NCBI RefSeq assembly: GCF_900104625.1
Contig: NZ_FNVZ01000005.1
Location: 1,364,001 to 1,428,000 of the forward strand
Direction: 5' to 3'
Origin: Leptotrichia massiliensis
Lineage (GTDB): Bacteria > Fusobacteriota > Fusobacteriia > Fusobacteriales > Leptotrichiaceae
Length of the DNA stretch: 64,000 bases
A program made the position numbers and the translations under genes. Below, in pieces: positions 8,695 through 18,364 of this stretch. Under the pieces are notes generated by a model, which had not been told where the DNA came from, did not search any database, and was given only the letters and a program-made list of their open reading frames with translations. Every line of letters begins with the position of its first letter. Position 1 is the stretch's first letter.

Positions 8695-9216
8695 CTAAAC
8701 TGTTATTATTAATGGAGCCATTATTCCTAAAAGGATAACTAATCTCAAAAGCAGGATTTTACGATAAATTTTTTGATACTGTATTTCGGGTATTCCTTTT
8801 TCTTTTAGGAAAAATCCGATTGCTGTGATTTTATTAGAAGTGTCGCTTCTGCTGTAACGGTTTACATATGGTTCAAATAATATTTTTTCTTCATTCACTG
8901 TCAAATGTATTCTTGGTGTTCCCACATATTTATCCATGTATCCTGTCGTATTTTTACTATCCAATTTTTTTCCATTTAATGAAACCACCCCATTTTCAAC
9001 TTTTAACTTGTCAATTCTCAAAAAAATAAATAAAATCCAGACAACAATGGCAGCAACTGGCAAAAAAGCTGAAATTGTCCTTGCAACCGAAATTTTTTCC
9101 AGCAAAGTAAATGCTATTCCATAAACAATAGACAATATCGCCATTAATATCAGAATTTTATCCACTCCCTTATGAATTAATCCATTAAGTTCAATTTTTT
9201 CATTAGTAATTTCCAT
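8695..9216 (-). CDS. Membrane protein of unknown function
   Basis: A 173-residue protein with two hydrophobic helices near residues 20-45 and 50-68, a soluble domain (KVENGVVSLNGKKLDSKNTT and onward) that looks like a beta-rich PH-like fold, and a last hydrophobic segment at the C-terminus (LLRLVILLGIMAPLIITV). ATG at 9216 is chosen because GGGAG lies about 10 bases upstream; the frame is open 13 codons further. It lies between rdgB and alr on the same strand. I do not recognise a family. Confidence 0.6.
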   Translation of the reverse strand: MEITNEKIELNGLIHKGVDKILILMAILSIVYGIAFTLLEKISVARTISAFLPVAAIVVWILFIFLRIDKLKVENGVVSLNGKKLDSKNTTGYMDKYVGTPRIHLTVNEEKILFEPYVNRYSRSDTSNKITAIGFFLKEKGIPEIQYQKIYRKILLLRLVILLGIMAPLIITV

Positions 9217-9328
9217 AATAAACAGCTCCCTTCCAGCCTTTTTTTTATTTAACAAACAATACTAAAAACTGAAATCAAAATTTATAATTTACCTAAATCT
9301 ATTTTTTAGTCTGAAAAACAATTAATAT

Positions 9329-9922
9329 TTACTTTTCTTCCAGAAGTCCTGATGCAATAAGCTTTCTAAATGCTCTTGCCCGATGGCTCACACTTTTTCT
9401 TTCTTCGTCATCTGCTTCTCCAAATGATTTTCCTAGTTCATACGAATAAAAAATTGGATTGTAACCAAATCCATTGTTACCTCTTGCTTCAAACAAAATC
9501 TCTCCTTCTATTTCTCCACGGAATGAATGAATTTCCCCATTTGGAAAGGCAATACTTACAACAGATACAAAATGTGCTTTTCTATTTTCTTTCTTCACAT
9601 CCTTCAGAAGTTCCAGCATTTTTTGGTTCTTTTCGCTGTCAGTCGCATTTTCTCCCCCAAATCTCGCCGAATAAACTCCCGGTGCTCCATCCAAAGCATC
9701 TACACAAAGTCCTGAATCATCAGAAACTGTTATAATATTAGTATATTCTGCAATTTCCTTTGCTTTTTTCTGAGAGTTTTCCTCAAAAGTTTCTCCATCC
9801 TCCACAACATCAGGAATCTCTAATCCATCTAAAATTGTTACAACTTCCAAATCCATTCCCTCAGTCAATTTTTCAAAGTCTTTTATTTTCCCTTTGTTTT
9901 TCGTTGCTAATAATACTTTCAT
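9329..9922 (-). CDS. rdgB: XTP/dITP diphosphatase (RdgB/HAM1)
   Basis: House-cleaning pyrophosphatase that hydrolyses ITP, dITP and XTP to keep deaminated purines out of nucleic acids. The family markers are all present: ATKNKGK at residues 6-12, VSDDSGLCVDALDGAPGVYS near 70, FGYNPIF near 150, and SHRARAFRKL near the C-terminus. The length is 197 residues, as usual. Encoded downstream of plsC and upstream of the unknown membrane protein, all minus. Confidence 0.96.
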   Translation of the reverse strand: MKVLLATKNKGKIKDFEKLTEGMDLEVVTILDGLEIPDVVEDGETFEENSQKKAKEIAEYTNIITVSDDSGLCVDALDGAPGVYSARFGGENATDSEKNQKMLELLKDVKKENRKAHFVSVVSIAFPNGEIHSFRGEIEGEILFEARGNNGFGYNPIFYSYELGKSFGEADDEERKSVSHRARAFRKLIASGLLEEK

Positions 9923-10017
9923 CTCATCACTTTCCTTTTTGTATAAAATAACTTCTCCTAAATTTATTCCTAATTATTTAATCCTGTGCTTTTTTATAAA
10001 AATAAATCACAATAAAC

Positions 10018-10042
10018 AGGGGAGTATTAAATTATCCCCTGC
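10018..10042 (-). terminator. Intrinsic terminator of plsC
   Basis: CAGGGGA and TCCCCTG form a perfect 7-bp GC-rich stem with an 11-base loop directly after the plsC stop. On the minus strand it is followed by TTTATTG. Confidence 0.75.
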
Positions 10043-10786
10043 TTACAATTTATATTCTTCATAGTTATCTTTTATAATTTTATTTACAATGTTGTGAACT
10101 TCTTTTTTTTCTTCTCTTGACATAGTTTTCAAGTCTACTGGCTTATCAACAATAATTTTTATATCCTTGTTTGACGTTACCTTTAAACTTTTACGACTTT
10201 GCACTTCATAAGTTCCAACAATTGTAATTGGCAAAATTCTGGCATTTGTATCTGTTGCAAGTTTGAAACTTCCTTTTTTAAACTCACCTATTGTACCATC
10301 TTCGCTTCTGCTTCCTTCAGGAAAAATCACATAAGAATGCCCTTTTTTTATTTTACTTATAGCATCTTTCATATCCTTCATTCCTTGCCGTGCATTTTTT
10401 CTATCTAAAAATATACAATCAAAGGAACGCATCCAACGTCCGATTGCAGGCCATTTTTTCATTTCCTTCTTTGCTATAAATGAAAAGTCAAGTGGTAAAT
10501 ATCCAAGCAATACTGGAATATCAACATTACTTTGATGATTTGAAATTAATATAACTGCTTCGTTTGTGTCTCGTATTCTTTTTATTTCTTCCTCACTGCC
10601 ATTTTTGTAAATAACATTTACTTTGCTTCCAGCTCCCCAGATTAGATTTTTACCCCAGTTTTTGGCTACTTTGCACACGTATCTATATCTTTTTTCGCCT
10701 TTGTTGAATATTAAATACCATATATGAACAAAACTTCCATAAATAAAAGTTCCGACTAATACAAGATGGTAAAATATTGTTCTCAT
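10043..10786 (-). CDS. plsC: 1-acyl-sn-glycerol-3-phosphate acyltransferase
   Basis: Membrane-associated acyltransferase that makes phosphatidic acid from lysophosphatidic acid. The catalytic HX4D motif is HQSNVD at residues 84-89, followed by the substrate motif FPEGSRSEDG near 155. A single hydrophobic N-terminal segment serves as membrane anchor. GGGAGG lies upstream of ATG 10786. It begins 24 bases after recX and may be the last gene of the recA-recX transcript, ending at the strong hairpin at 10018-10042. Confidence 0.93.
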   Translation of the reverse strand: MRTIFYHLVLVGTFIYGSFVHIWYLIFNKGEKRYRYVCKVAKNWGKNLIWGAGSKVNVIYKNGSEEEIKRIRDTNEAVILISNHQSNVDIPVLLGYLPLDFSFIAKKEMKKWPAIGRWMRSFDCIFLDRKNARQGMKDMKDAISKIKKGHSYVIFPEGSRSEDGTIGEFKKGSFKLATDTNARILPITIVGTYEVQSRKSLKVTSNKDIKIIVDKPVDLKTMSREEKKEVHNIVNKIIKDNYEEYKL

Positions 10787-10810
10787 GTTCTTTTCCTCCC
10801 TTACTGCTTA

Positions 10811-11416
10811 TTAGTAATTTTCCTTGTGCTCTTTTAATTTTTTAAAGATTTTATCAAGAGAAAAACCTTGCCTTGCCAAATATTGTATAAGTTTCTGCTC
10901 TTCCTTCAGTTTCTTTTCATCCCGACTGTTGCTTGAATTGATTTTTCTACTATTTTTATCAATTAATTTTTTCAGTTTTACATCATCAATATTTTCTTCT
11001 TTTTCCTCATCCAAAGTCAAATACGCTTTTTCAACTGTACTTCTGTCAATTCCCTTTTGAAAAAGATTGTAAGAAATACGATTTTTTCCATAAGTTTTGC
11101 TTTCAATGTATGAAATCGCATAGTTTAGGTCATTCAGATACCCAAATTCCTCCAGCTTTTCTATTGCCTTTAAAACTGCGTTCTTATTCCAAAATTTTTC
11201 TTCCAGCTTTAACCGTACTTCCTTTTTTGTCCTGTCTTTTAATGAAATCAGAAAAATACCTTTTTCAAGAGAGGCTTCATACGAAATCTCATCATAAAAC
11301 CTCTCAATACTGTCATTTACCTTCAAATCATATTTTTGCCTAATAAGAGGACTTATATCCATAATTTCCTCAGTATCAAGATATATTTTATTACGATAAA
11401 TTTTATTAATCTTCAT
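10811..11416 (-). CDS. recX: RecX regulatory protein
   Basis: Small helical modulator that binds RecA filaments. The protein of about 201 residues has three-helix repeats typical of RecX ([20 protein letters not shown] followed by GYLNDLNYA; later [19 protein letters not shown]). ATG at 11416 is chosen; it overlaps the recA stop by 11 bases, so translation is coupled. The frame is open further inside recA but has no ribosome site. Next to recA, as in many bacteria. Confidence 0.9.
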   Translation of the reverse strand: MKINKIYRNKIYLDTEEIMDISPLIRQKYDLKVNDSIERFYDEISYEASLEKGIFLISLKDRTKKEVRLKLEEKFWNKNAVLKAIEKLEEFGYLNDLNYAISYIESKTYGKNRISYNLFQKGIDRSTVEKAYLTLDEEKEENIDDVKLKKLIDKNSRKINSSNSRDEKKLKEEQKLIQYLARQGFSLDKIFKKLKEHKENY

Positions 11417-12527
11417 TATTTTCCGCTTCTTCACTTTCAGCATTTTCAACTTCAACAGTTTCTACAATTTTTAATTGTTCTGTTTCCTGTTTTGGTCGAA
11501 TAGCATCAAGCACTTGCTTTTCAAGTCTTCCATATACTTCTTTGTTTTCCTTCAGCATATTTTCAACATTTACACGACCCTGTCCTAAACGTTCATCGCC
11601 ATAACTGAACCATGCTCCACTTTTTGAAGCAATTCCAAGATTAATCGCTGCATCAAGTACTTCCCCAATTTTAGAAATTCCAGTTCCATACATAACATTA
11701 AATTTAGCTTCTTTAAATGGTGGTGCAACCTTATTTTTTGTAACTTTTACTACAACTTCACTTCCAATAACGTCATCTCCCTGTTTAACAGAACCTACTC
11801 TTTTTACTTCCATTCTTACAGTTGAAAAGAATTTTAATGCACGTCCTCCCGAAGTCGTTGTCTGTACTCCTGGAACAAATGAGAATCCACCAATTTTTTC
11901 TCTTATTTGGTTAATAAAAATCATAACTGTATCAGATTTTGAAATATTTCCTGTCAATTTTCTAAGTGCTTTTGACATAAGTCTTGCTTGAAGTCCCATT
12001 TGCTGATCTCCCATTTCTCCTTCAATCTCAGCTTTTGGAACAAGTGCTGCAACCGAATCCACAACAATTACATCCATTGCCCCACTTCTTACAAGCATAT
12101 CTGATATTTCAAGTGCCTGTTCTCCAGTATCAGGTTGCGAAATTAACAATTCATCAATATTTACTCCGAGAGCCTTTGCATAAACTGGATCCAAAGCGTG
12201 TTCCGCATCAATAAATGCCACAGTTCCCCCAGCTTTTTGAGCTTCCGCAATAATATGAAGTGCAAGTGTTGTTTTCCCAGATGATTCTGCTCCATAAATT
12301 TCAACAATTCTTCCTCTTGGTACTCCACCAATCCCAAGTGCTATATCCAAATTCAAACTTCCTGTAGAAATAGCCCTAATATTCATTTTTTGATTTTCAC
12401 CAAGTTTCATTATAGCACCTTCACCATAATCCTTTTCAATTTGTTTCAGTGCCAAATTAAGCATTTTCTCTCTTTCGCTTAATCCTTTATCTTCTTTTTC
12501 TTTTTCTTCAGCTTTTTTTCTAGCCAT
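11406..12527 (-). CDS. recA: Recombinase RecA
   Basis: DNA-strand-exchange ATPase for homologous recombination. Walker A is GAESSGKTT, the catalytic glutamate lies in [14 protein letters not shown], Walker B in [10 protein letters not shown], loop L1 in [10 protein letters not shown] and L2 in [11 protein letters not shown]. The C-terminal tail is acidic ([13 protein letters not shown]), as in other RecA proteins. GGAGAGGG lies before ATG 12527. An extended -10 promoter is upstream, with no SOS (LexA) box that I can recognise. recX follows with overlap. Confidence 0.98.
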   Translation of the reverse strand: MARKKAEEKEKEDKGLSEREKMLNLALKQIEKDYGEGAIMKLGENQKMNIRAISTGSLNLDIALGIGGVPRGRIVEIYGAESSGKTTLALHIIAEAQKAGGTVAFIDAEHALDPVYAKALGVNIDELLISQPDTGEQALEISDMLVRSGAMDVIVVDSVAALVPKAEIEGEMGDQQMGLQARLMSKALRKLTGNISKSDTVMIFINQIREKIGGFSFVPGVQTTTSGGRALKFFSTVRMEVKRVGSVKQGDDVIGSEVVVKVTKNKVAPPFKEAKFNVMYGTGISKIGEVLDAAINLGIASKSGAWFSYGDERLGQGRVNVENMLKENKEVYGRLEKQVLDAIRPKQETEQLKIVETVEVENAESEEAENNED

Positions 12528-12565
12528 TATACCCTCTCCTTATTTGTTGTTATATTTCAAACATT

Positions 12566-12574
12566 ATTATATCA
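12566..12574 (-). promoter_or_regulatory. Extended -10 promoter of recA
   Basis: Minus-strand TGATATAAT, about 40 bases upstream of the start. The -35 region is not clear. No LexA-type inverted repeat overlaps it. Confidence 0.5.
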
Positions 12575-12788
12575 CAATTTGATTTCTTTTTATATATTTT
12601 ATTTTATATCTTTCACAATTTATTGAAAAATACTTGAAGTTTTACGAATTTTTATAAAAAAAATCAGTATATTTTATTATATAAAATTAAAATAATGGTT
12701 AAATGATATTAATTTTATAAAAAAAGTATTGAAATAATACTAAAAAAGTGATACAGTTGAGGTGAAAAAAAATATTTTAGGAGGCAAT

Positions 12789-15254
12789 ATGAAAATTGAT
12801 AAAGCTGAATTAAAGGGAAGTATTCTTAGGAAACTGAGAAGACAATATGGAAAAACCCTTGAGGAAGCCCATGAATTTGAATTATATTATGCAATTTCAA
12901 GGGCAGCTTTAGATTATGCGGTGGAAAAATGGTATAATACTAAAAAGACGTATGCTAAAAAACAGGTAAAACAAATATATTACTTCTCAGCAGAATTTCT
13001 AATGGGAAGATTTATGGGAAATAACCTGATTAATTTACAAATTAACGATATTATTAAGGAAACATTAAATGAATTAGGTATAGACATTAACAGAATTGAA
13101 GATCGTGAAATGGATGCAGGACTTGGAAACGGAGGACTTGGAAGGCTTGCCGCATGTTTTCTTGACTCACTTGCAACATTAAAATTACCAGGGCTTGGAT
13201 ATGGTCTTAGATATAAATATGGAATGTTCGAACAAAAAATTGAAAATGGATTCCAAATAGAATATCCAGATGACTGGACTAAATACGGAGACCCTTGGTC
13301 AATCAAAAGAATGGACAGAATTTTTGATGTAAAATTTGGTGGACAAATTGAAGTTCACCGTGATGAATTTGGAAAAGAATACTTTAAACGTGTAAATACT
13401 GAAACAGTTCACGCTGTAGCTTATGATGTACCAGTAATCGGTTATGGAAATGATACTGTAAACACATTAAGATTATGGGAAGCAAGATCACCTGAAGGAT
13501 TTGACCTAAAATTATTCAACGATCAAACTTATTTACAAGCGTCTGCAAAAGCAGTTCAAGCTGAAGATATTTCAAGAGTATTATATCCAAATGATACTGA
13601 AAAAGATGGAAAACAATTAAGATTAAAACAACAATTCTTCTTTACGTCTGCTTCATTGCAAGATATTATTAGAAGATATAAATCTGTATTTGGAAACGAT
13701 TTTTCTAAATTTGCAGACAAAGTTGCGATTCAGTTAAATGACACTCACCCAGTAGTTGCAATTCCTGAATTAATGAGAATTTTCTTGGATAAGGAAAAAT
13801 TAGGATGGGATGAATCTTGGAATATTTGTAAAAATGTATTTGCTTACACAAACCATACAATTTTATCAGAAGCATTGGAAAAATGGGATATTTCACTATT
13901 CCAGCCATTATTGCCAAGAGCTTACCAAATTATTGAAGAAATTAACAGAAGATTTATCGCAGAATTGCAGCAAAAATATCCAGGAGATTGGGAAAGAATC
14001 AACAAAATGTCAATCATTGGAAATGGACAAGTTAGAATGGCATGGCTTGCAATCGTAGGATCGCACAAAGTAAACGGAGTTGCAGCACTGCATACAGAAA
14101 TTCTTAAAAACAGTGAATTAAAAGAATGGAATGAATTATATCCTGAAAAATTCCTAAATAAGACAAATGGAATTACTCAAAGAAGATGGCTACTAAAAGC
14201 AAATCCTGAATTAGCAGCATTAATTACAGAGTTAATTGGAGACAAGTGGGTTACAAACTTATACGAACTTAAAAAATTGGAGCAATACTTAGATGATGAC
14301 AACATATTAAACAGAGTTTCTGAAATCAAATTGCATAATAAAGAAAAATTGGCTAAATATATAAAAGATACTACAGGAATTGAAGTAAATCCTCATTCTA
14401 TCTTTGATATTCAAGTTAAAAGACTGCACGAGTATAAAAGACAGCTGTTAAATGTACTTCATATTATGGACTTGTACAACAGATTAAAAGAAAATCCATA
14501 TTTGGATGTTGAACCAAGAACATTTATTTTTGGAGCAAAATCAGCTGCTGGATATAGACGTGCAAAAGGAATTATCAAATTAATCAATGCTGTTGCAGAA
14601 AAAGTAAACAACGACAGCGACATTAACGGAAAAATCAAAGTTGTATTCCTTGAAAACTATAGAGTTTCACTTGCAGAAAAAATATTCCCATCAGCAGATG
14701 TATCAGAACAAATATCTACAGCAAGTAAAGAAGCATCTGGAACTGGTAATATGAAATTTATGCTAAACGGTGCATTAACTCTTGGAACAATGGATGGAGC
14801 AAATGTGGAAATCGTTGAAGAAGTTGGACTTGATAATGCCTTTATCTTTGGACTTTCTGCACAGGAAGTTGAAAATTATCAAGCACATGGAGGGTATAAT
14901 CCATTTGACGAATATAACAGCGTAGAAGGACTTAAAAAAGTTGTGGATCAGTTAGGTGATGGAACTTATGACGATAACCATACAGGAATCTTCAGAGAAT
15001 TACAAAATTCATTATTATACGGAGTAGATGGTTCTCGTCCGGATGTATATTTCCTATTAAAAGATTTCGCATCATATAGAGAAGCACAAGATAGGCTTCA
15101 AAATGCCTTCAAAGATAAAAGAGAATGGACTAGAAAAGCTCTTAAAAATATTGCAAATGCAGGTAAATTCAGTTCAGACAGAACAATTGCCGAATATGCA
15201 AAAGAAATTTGGAATATTGAGCCAGTTGAAATTCAAGATTATATAGAAGATTAA
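12789..15254 (+). CDS. glgP: Glycogen/maltodextrin phosphorylase
   Basis: PLP-dependent phosphorolysis of alpha-1,4-glucans to glucose-1-phosphate. The protein of 821 residues covers the whole GT35 family: YFSAEFLMGR near residue 60, NGGLGRLAACFLDS near 115, NDTHP near 325, the PLP lysine in GTGNMKFMLNGALTLGT (late third) and TMDGANVEI. ATG at 12789 follows AGGAGG by 5 bases; the in-frame GTG at 12762 is rejected. Symbol glgP or malP cannot be separated from sequence. It is a single-gene unit, with an AGTATT/AATACT palindrome at 12726-12742 in its leader and a terminator after it. No glycogen-synthesis genes are adjacent. Confidence 0.95.
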   Translation: MKIDKAELKGSILRKLRRQYGKTLEEAHEFELYYAISRAALDYAVEKWYNTKKTYAKKQVKQIYYFSAEFLMGRFMGNNLINLQINDIIKETLNELGIDINRIEDREMDAGLGNGGLGRLAACFLDSLATLKLPGLGYGLRYKYGMFEQKIENGFQIEYPDDWTKYGDPWSIKRMDRIFDVKFGGQIEVHRDEFGKEYFKRVNTETVHAVAYDVPVIGYGNDTVNTLRLWEARSPEGFDLKLFNDQTYLQASAKAVQAEDISRVLYPNDTEKDGKQLRLKQQFFFTSASLQDIIRRYKSVFGNDFSKFADKVAIQLNDTHPVVAIPELMRIFLDKEKLGWDESWNICKNVFAYTNHTILSEALEKWDISLFQPLLPRAYQIIEEINRRFIAELQQKYPGDWERINKMSIIGNGQVRMAWLAIVGSHKVNGVAALHTEILKNSELKEWNELYPEKFLNKTNGITQRRWLLKANPELAALITELIGDKWVTNLYELKKLEQYLDDDNILNRVSEIKLHNKEKLAKYIKDTTGIEVNPHSIFDIQVKRLHEYKRQLLNVLHIMDLYNRLKENPYLDVEPRTFIFGAKSAAGYRRAKGIIKLINAVAEKVNNDSDINGKIKVVFLENYRVSLAEKIFPSADVSEQISTASKEASGTGNMKFMLNGALTLGTMDGANVEIVEEVGLDNAFIFGLSAQEVENYQAHGGYNPFDEYNSVEGLKKVVDQLGDGTYDDNHTGIFRELQNSLLYGVDGSRPDVYFLLKDFASYREAQDRLQNAFKDKREWTRKALKNIANAGKFSSDRTIAEYAKEIWNIEPVEIQDYIED

Positions 15255-15278
15255 TCTAAAAAATAAAATATGATTTAA

Positions 15279-15327
15279 TAAAAAAGGAGTTATTTTTAAT
15301 TAATTTTAGAAATGCCCCTTTTTTTAT
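15279..15327 (+). terminator. Intrinsic terminator of glgP
   Basis: AAAAAAGG upstream pairs with CCTTTTTT downstream of a loop of about 25 bases (one mismatch next to the loop), followed by T-rich sequence. Confidence 0.6.
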
Positions 15328-15447
15328 TTTCCTTGATTTTTCGAGTTTATTCTAGTATAATTTATACTAAGGTAGAAAAATATTTATTTATTGCTATAAT
15401 AAATAATTTAATTTCAAATATACTCTAAAGAAAAATTAAAAAAGCTG

Positions 15448-15456
15448 TGTTATAAT
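15448..15456 (+). promoter_or_regulatory. Extended -10 promoter of the pheA-tmk gene run
   Basis: TGTTATAAT matches TGnTATAAT, 40 bases upstream of the pheA start. There is no clear -35 and no T-box or other riboswitch in the short leader. Confidence 0.55.
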
Positions 15457-15495
15457 AAAAATAAATTATTTTTATAGAAGAAAAAGGTATGATGA

Positions 15496-16671
15496 ATGGA
15501 TATAAATAAAATTTTGGATTTAGGAGAAATTCGAGAAAGAATAGACAAACTGGATAAACAGCTTGTAGAATTACTTGAGGAAAGACTGTATATTGTACAG
15601 GAAGTGGCACAATTTAAAAAAAATACTGGAAAGAAAATTTTTGATGAGGAAAGGGAAAAGGAAGTTGTTAAAAAGAATCTGGAAAGAGTTAAAAATAAGG
15701 AGCTAAATCATTATATTGAACTTATTTTAAAAGATATTATGAATTCCAGCAAAGAGTACCAAAAGTTTAAAATTGGGATTTCTACTAAATATGTGAATGA
15801 TTTGGAATTGGAAAATAAAAAACTGGGATATACTGGAGTACCAGGTTCTTATGCTTACGAAGTGCTTATGAACTTGCTCAAAAATAACAAAAATTCAAAT
15901 TTTTCCAGTATTGAAGAAAATAAAAATATTTTTCATTTTAATTCACACAAGGATTTAGTAGAAGCTGTGCATACTAATCAAATTGATCTTGCAATATTGC
16001 CGATAGAAAATTCTATTGTTGGAGAAGTGCGGGACAGCATTGACTTGATAAATACAAAAAATATCCACATAATCGGAGAAGTCAGACATAAGATTTCACA
16101 CAACTTGCTTGGTGTAAAAGGAAGCAAAATCGAAGATATAAAGAATGTTTATTCTCACGAACAGGCTTTTATGCAATGTTCAGAATTTTTATCAAAGCAA
16201 GAGTGGCATCTTAATCGAATGACAAATACTGCAATTAGCGGAAAATATATTGAGTCAAAAAACCAAAAGGAAAACGCCTGTATTGCAAATATGAAAACAA
16301 AAGAAATGTACGATTTAGAACTATTGAAACAAAATATCAATAACGAAGAGGAAAATTATACAAGATTTTTTGTGATTTCAAATGAGAGCATTGTAATTGA
16401 CGGAAGTGATAAAATTAGCATTGTAACGAGTGCAAAGAATGAATCAGGGGCTTTGATAGAGTTACTGCAGATATTTTATAAATATGGGCTCAATATGGTA
16501 AATCTAAAATCACGTCCGAGAGTGAATAAACCTTGGGAATATTATTTTTATATCGATTTTGAAGGTAATATGGCTGACGAGAATGTAAAAATGGCACTTG
16601 AGGAAATGAGAGAAAAATCAAATTACTTACAAATTTTGGGAAATTACAAATTATATAATTTGAAAATATAA
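15496..16671 (+). CDS. pheA: Bifunctional chorismate mutase/prephenate dehydratase (P-protein)
   Basis: Converts chorismate to prephenate and then phenylpyruvate for phenylalanine. Domains in order: AroQ-type chorismate mutase (residues 10-90, with IRERIDKLDKQLVELLEERL), prephenate dehydratase (from GYTGVPGSYAYE near 112, through ILPIENSIVGEVRDSIDLI, to the NYTRFFVIS motif near 290), and an ACT domain (residues 300-391, KISIVTSAKNESGALIELLQ). The ACT domain predicts feedback inhibition by phenylalanine; the core ESRP-like motif reads KSRP. It heads a plus-strand run with aroE, aroK and aroQ. Confidence 0.95.
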   Translation: MDINKILDLGEIRERIDKLDKQLVELLEERLYIVQEVAQFKKNTGKKIFDEEREKEVVKKNLERVKNKELNHYIELILKDIMNSSKEYQKFKIGISTKYVNDLELENKKLGYTGVPGSYAYEVLMNLLKNNKNSNFSSIEENKNIFHFNSHKDLVEAVHTNQIDLAILPIENSIVGEVRDSIDLINTKNIHIIGEVRHKISHNLLGVKGSKIEDIKNVYSHEQAFMQCSEFLSKQEWHLNRMTNTAISGKYIESKNQKENACIANMKTKEMYDLELLKQNINNEEENYTRFFVISNESIVIDGSDKISIVTSAKNESGALIELLQIFYKYGLNMVNLKSRPRVNKPWEYYFYIDFEGNMADENVKMALEEMREKSNYLQILGNYKLYNLKI

Positions 16672-16782
16672 AAAAACGTAATAAATTAAGATTAAACGCA
16701 AAAGTTGTATTATTTGTTTCAAAATATGTGTTTATTTACATTTTTAGGTACAAGATTAATTTTGAAGGAGTCTGAGTGCGAA

Positions 16783-17499
16783 ATGAGATTGGATAAATTT
16801 TTGGCAAATTCAGGAATTGGAACAAGGAAAGAAGTCAAGGAAATACTGAAAAATAAGAAAATAAGTGTTAATGATGCTTTTGTAAAAGATGGAAAAATTC
16901 AGATTGATGAAGAAAAAGATATTGTAAAATATGAAGATAACATTATTTATTACAAGCCATTTGTCTACATTATGATGAATAAGCCCGCTGGAGTGATTTC
17001 CGCAACGGAAGACAATCATCACAAAACTGTTATTGGCTTATTAAACGATGAGTACAGAACTTATGATATTTTTCCAGTTGGACGGCTGGATATTGATACA
17101 GAAGGTCTGCTCTTACTTACAAATGATGGAATTTTGTCGCATAATTTACTTTCTCCAAAAAAGCATGTAGATAAAAAATATTATGTAAAAATTGCCAATC
17201 CTCTTACTGAAGAGGACATAAAAACGCTTGAAAATGGAATAAAATTAGAAGAAAATTTTATAACCAAAAACGCAAAAGTCAAAATAATTTGTAATAATAG
17301 TGAAAACAATGAATATTTGGCATATATAACAATTTCTGAAGGGAAGTTTCATCAGGTAAAGAGAATGTTTAAAGCTGTTAATAATGAAGTTCTTTATTTG
17401 AAACGGATGAAAATGGGAAATCTTTTGCTAGATGAAAATTTAAAATTGGGGGAATATCGGGAATTAACAGCAGAAGAATTGGATAGTTTGAAAGTTTAA
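16783..17499 (+). CDS. rsuA: 16S rRNA pseudouridine synthase (RsuA family)
   Basis: Modifies a uridine in small-subunit rRNA (U516 in E. coli). An S4 RNA-binding domain (MRLDKFLANSGIGTRKEVKE) is followed by the catalytic domain with PVGRLDIDTEGLLLLTNDG, where the aspartate is catalytic, and KFHQVKRMF near the end. ATG at 16783 gives the normal family start and follows AAGGAG by 12 bases. The frame is open 26 codons upstream, but those residues are not family-like. The exact uridine target is inferred; other RsuA/RluB/E/F members are close relatives. Confidence 0.88.
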   Translation: MRLDKFLANSGIGTRKEVKEILKNKKISVNDAFVKDGKIQIDEEKDIVKYEDNIIYYKPFVYIMMNKPAGVISATEDNHHKTVIGLLNDEYRTYDIFPVGRLDIDTEGLLLLTNDGILSHNLLSPKKHVDKKYYVKIANPLTEEDIKTLENGIKLEENFITKNAKVKIICNNSENNEYLAYITISEGKFHQVKRMFKAVNNEVLYLKRMKMGNLLLDENLKLGEYRELTAEELDSLKV

Positions 17500-17520
17500 T
17501 TATGTGGAAAAGAGGAAAAT

Positions 17521-18336
17521 ATGGAAAAATATGGATTATTAGGGGAAAAATTGGGACATAGTTATTCAAAAGAAATTCATGAAATCTTTTTTGAGCTGAC
17601 TGGGAAAAAGGCTATTTATAAAATGATTGAAAGGGAGATTGATGAAATTGAAGAATTACTGGAAAGTGTGAGAAATGGAGAATTTAATGGGATTAATGTT
17701 ACAATTCCGTATAAACTGGAAGTTATTAAATATTTGGATGAAGTATCAGAAACTGCTAAGAAGATTGGTGCAGTAAACACGATAACATTAAGGGATGGAA
17801 AATTGATTGGAGATAACTCTGATTACTTTGGATTTTTGAAAACGCTGGAATTAAATGACATTGATGTGAATGGTAAAAAAGTGCTTGTGCTTGGAACTGG
17901 AGGAGCTTCAAAAGCTATTTACGCTGGATTAATTGACAGTGGCGCAGAAAATGTTTATCTTGCTACAATTATTGAAAATGACCCATTTAAAACTAGAACA
18001 CAGGATAGATTAATTCATTATTCAACAATTTCATCATTACGGGATATTGAATTAATTGTAAACTGTACTCCAGTCGGAATGTATCCAGCTATTGACAATT
18101 GTCCTCTTGAGAAAAAAAATTTGATTAATACGAATGCAGTGGTAGACATTGTCTATAACCCAGAAGAAACTGTACTTATGAGAAAGTACAAGTTAAAGGG
18201 CATAAAAGTTGCAAATGGACTTACGATGCTTATTTCACAAGCAATAAAGTCTGAAGAAATTTGGCATAATGAAGAATATGGATCAGAAATTTTAAAAGAA
18301 ATTCATAAAAAATTATCAAAAAAATTATATAAATAA
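17521..18336 (+). CDS. aroE: Shikimate dehydrogenase
   Basis: Reduces 3-dehydroshikimate to shikimate with NADPH. Substrate site motifs: LGEKLGHSYSKEIHE at the N-terminus, NVTIPYKLEVI with the catalytic lysine near 65, GAVNTI, and DNSDYFGFL with the paired aspartate. The nucleotide site is LVLGTGGASKAI near 125. The length (271 residues) is normal. GAGGAAAAT precedes the start. It lies 21 bases after rsuA in the aromatic gene run. Confidence 0.96.
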   Translation: MEKYGLLGEKLGHSYSKEIHEIFFELTGKKAIYKMIEREIDEIEELLESVRNGEFNGINVTIPYKLEVIKYLDEVSETAKKIGAVNTITLRDGKLIGDNSDYFGFLKTLELNDIDVNGKKVLVLGTGGASKAIYAGLIDSGAENVYLATIIENDPFKTRTQDRLIHYSTISSLRDIELIVNCTPVGMYPAIDNCPLEKKNLINTNAVVDIVYNPEETVLMRKYKLKGIKVANGLTMLISQAIKSEEIWHNEEYGSEILKEIHKKLSKKLYK

Positions 18337-18364
18337 AAGAGAGTTTAGAAGAAAGGAAAATTTG

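Noticed and set aside
12528-12620. LexA-type SOS box before recA
   Set aside because: No inverted repeat of the known LexA types overlaps the promoter.
12980-13306. 108-codon minus-strand frame inside glgP
   Set aside because: Antisense shadow in a highly conserved phosphorylase region.
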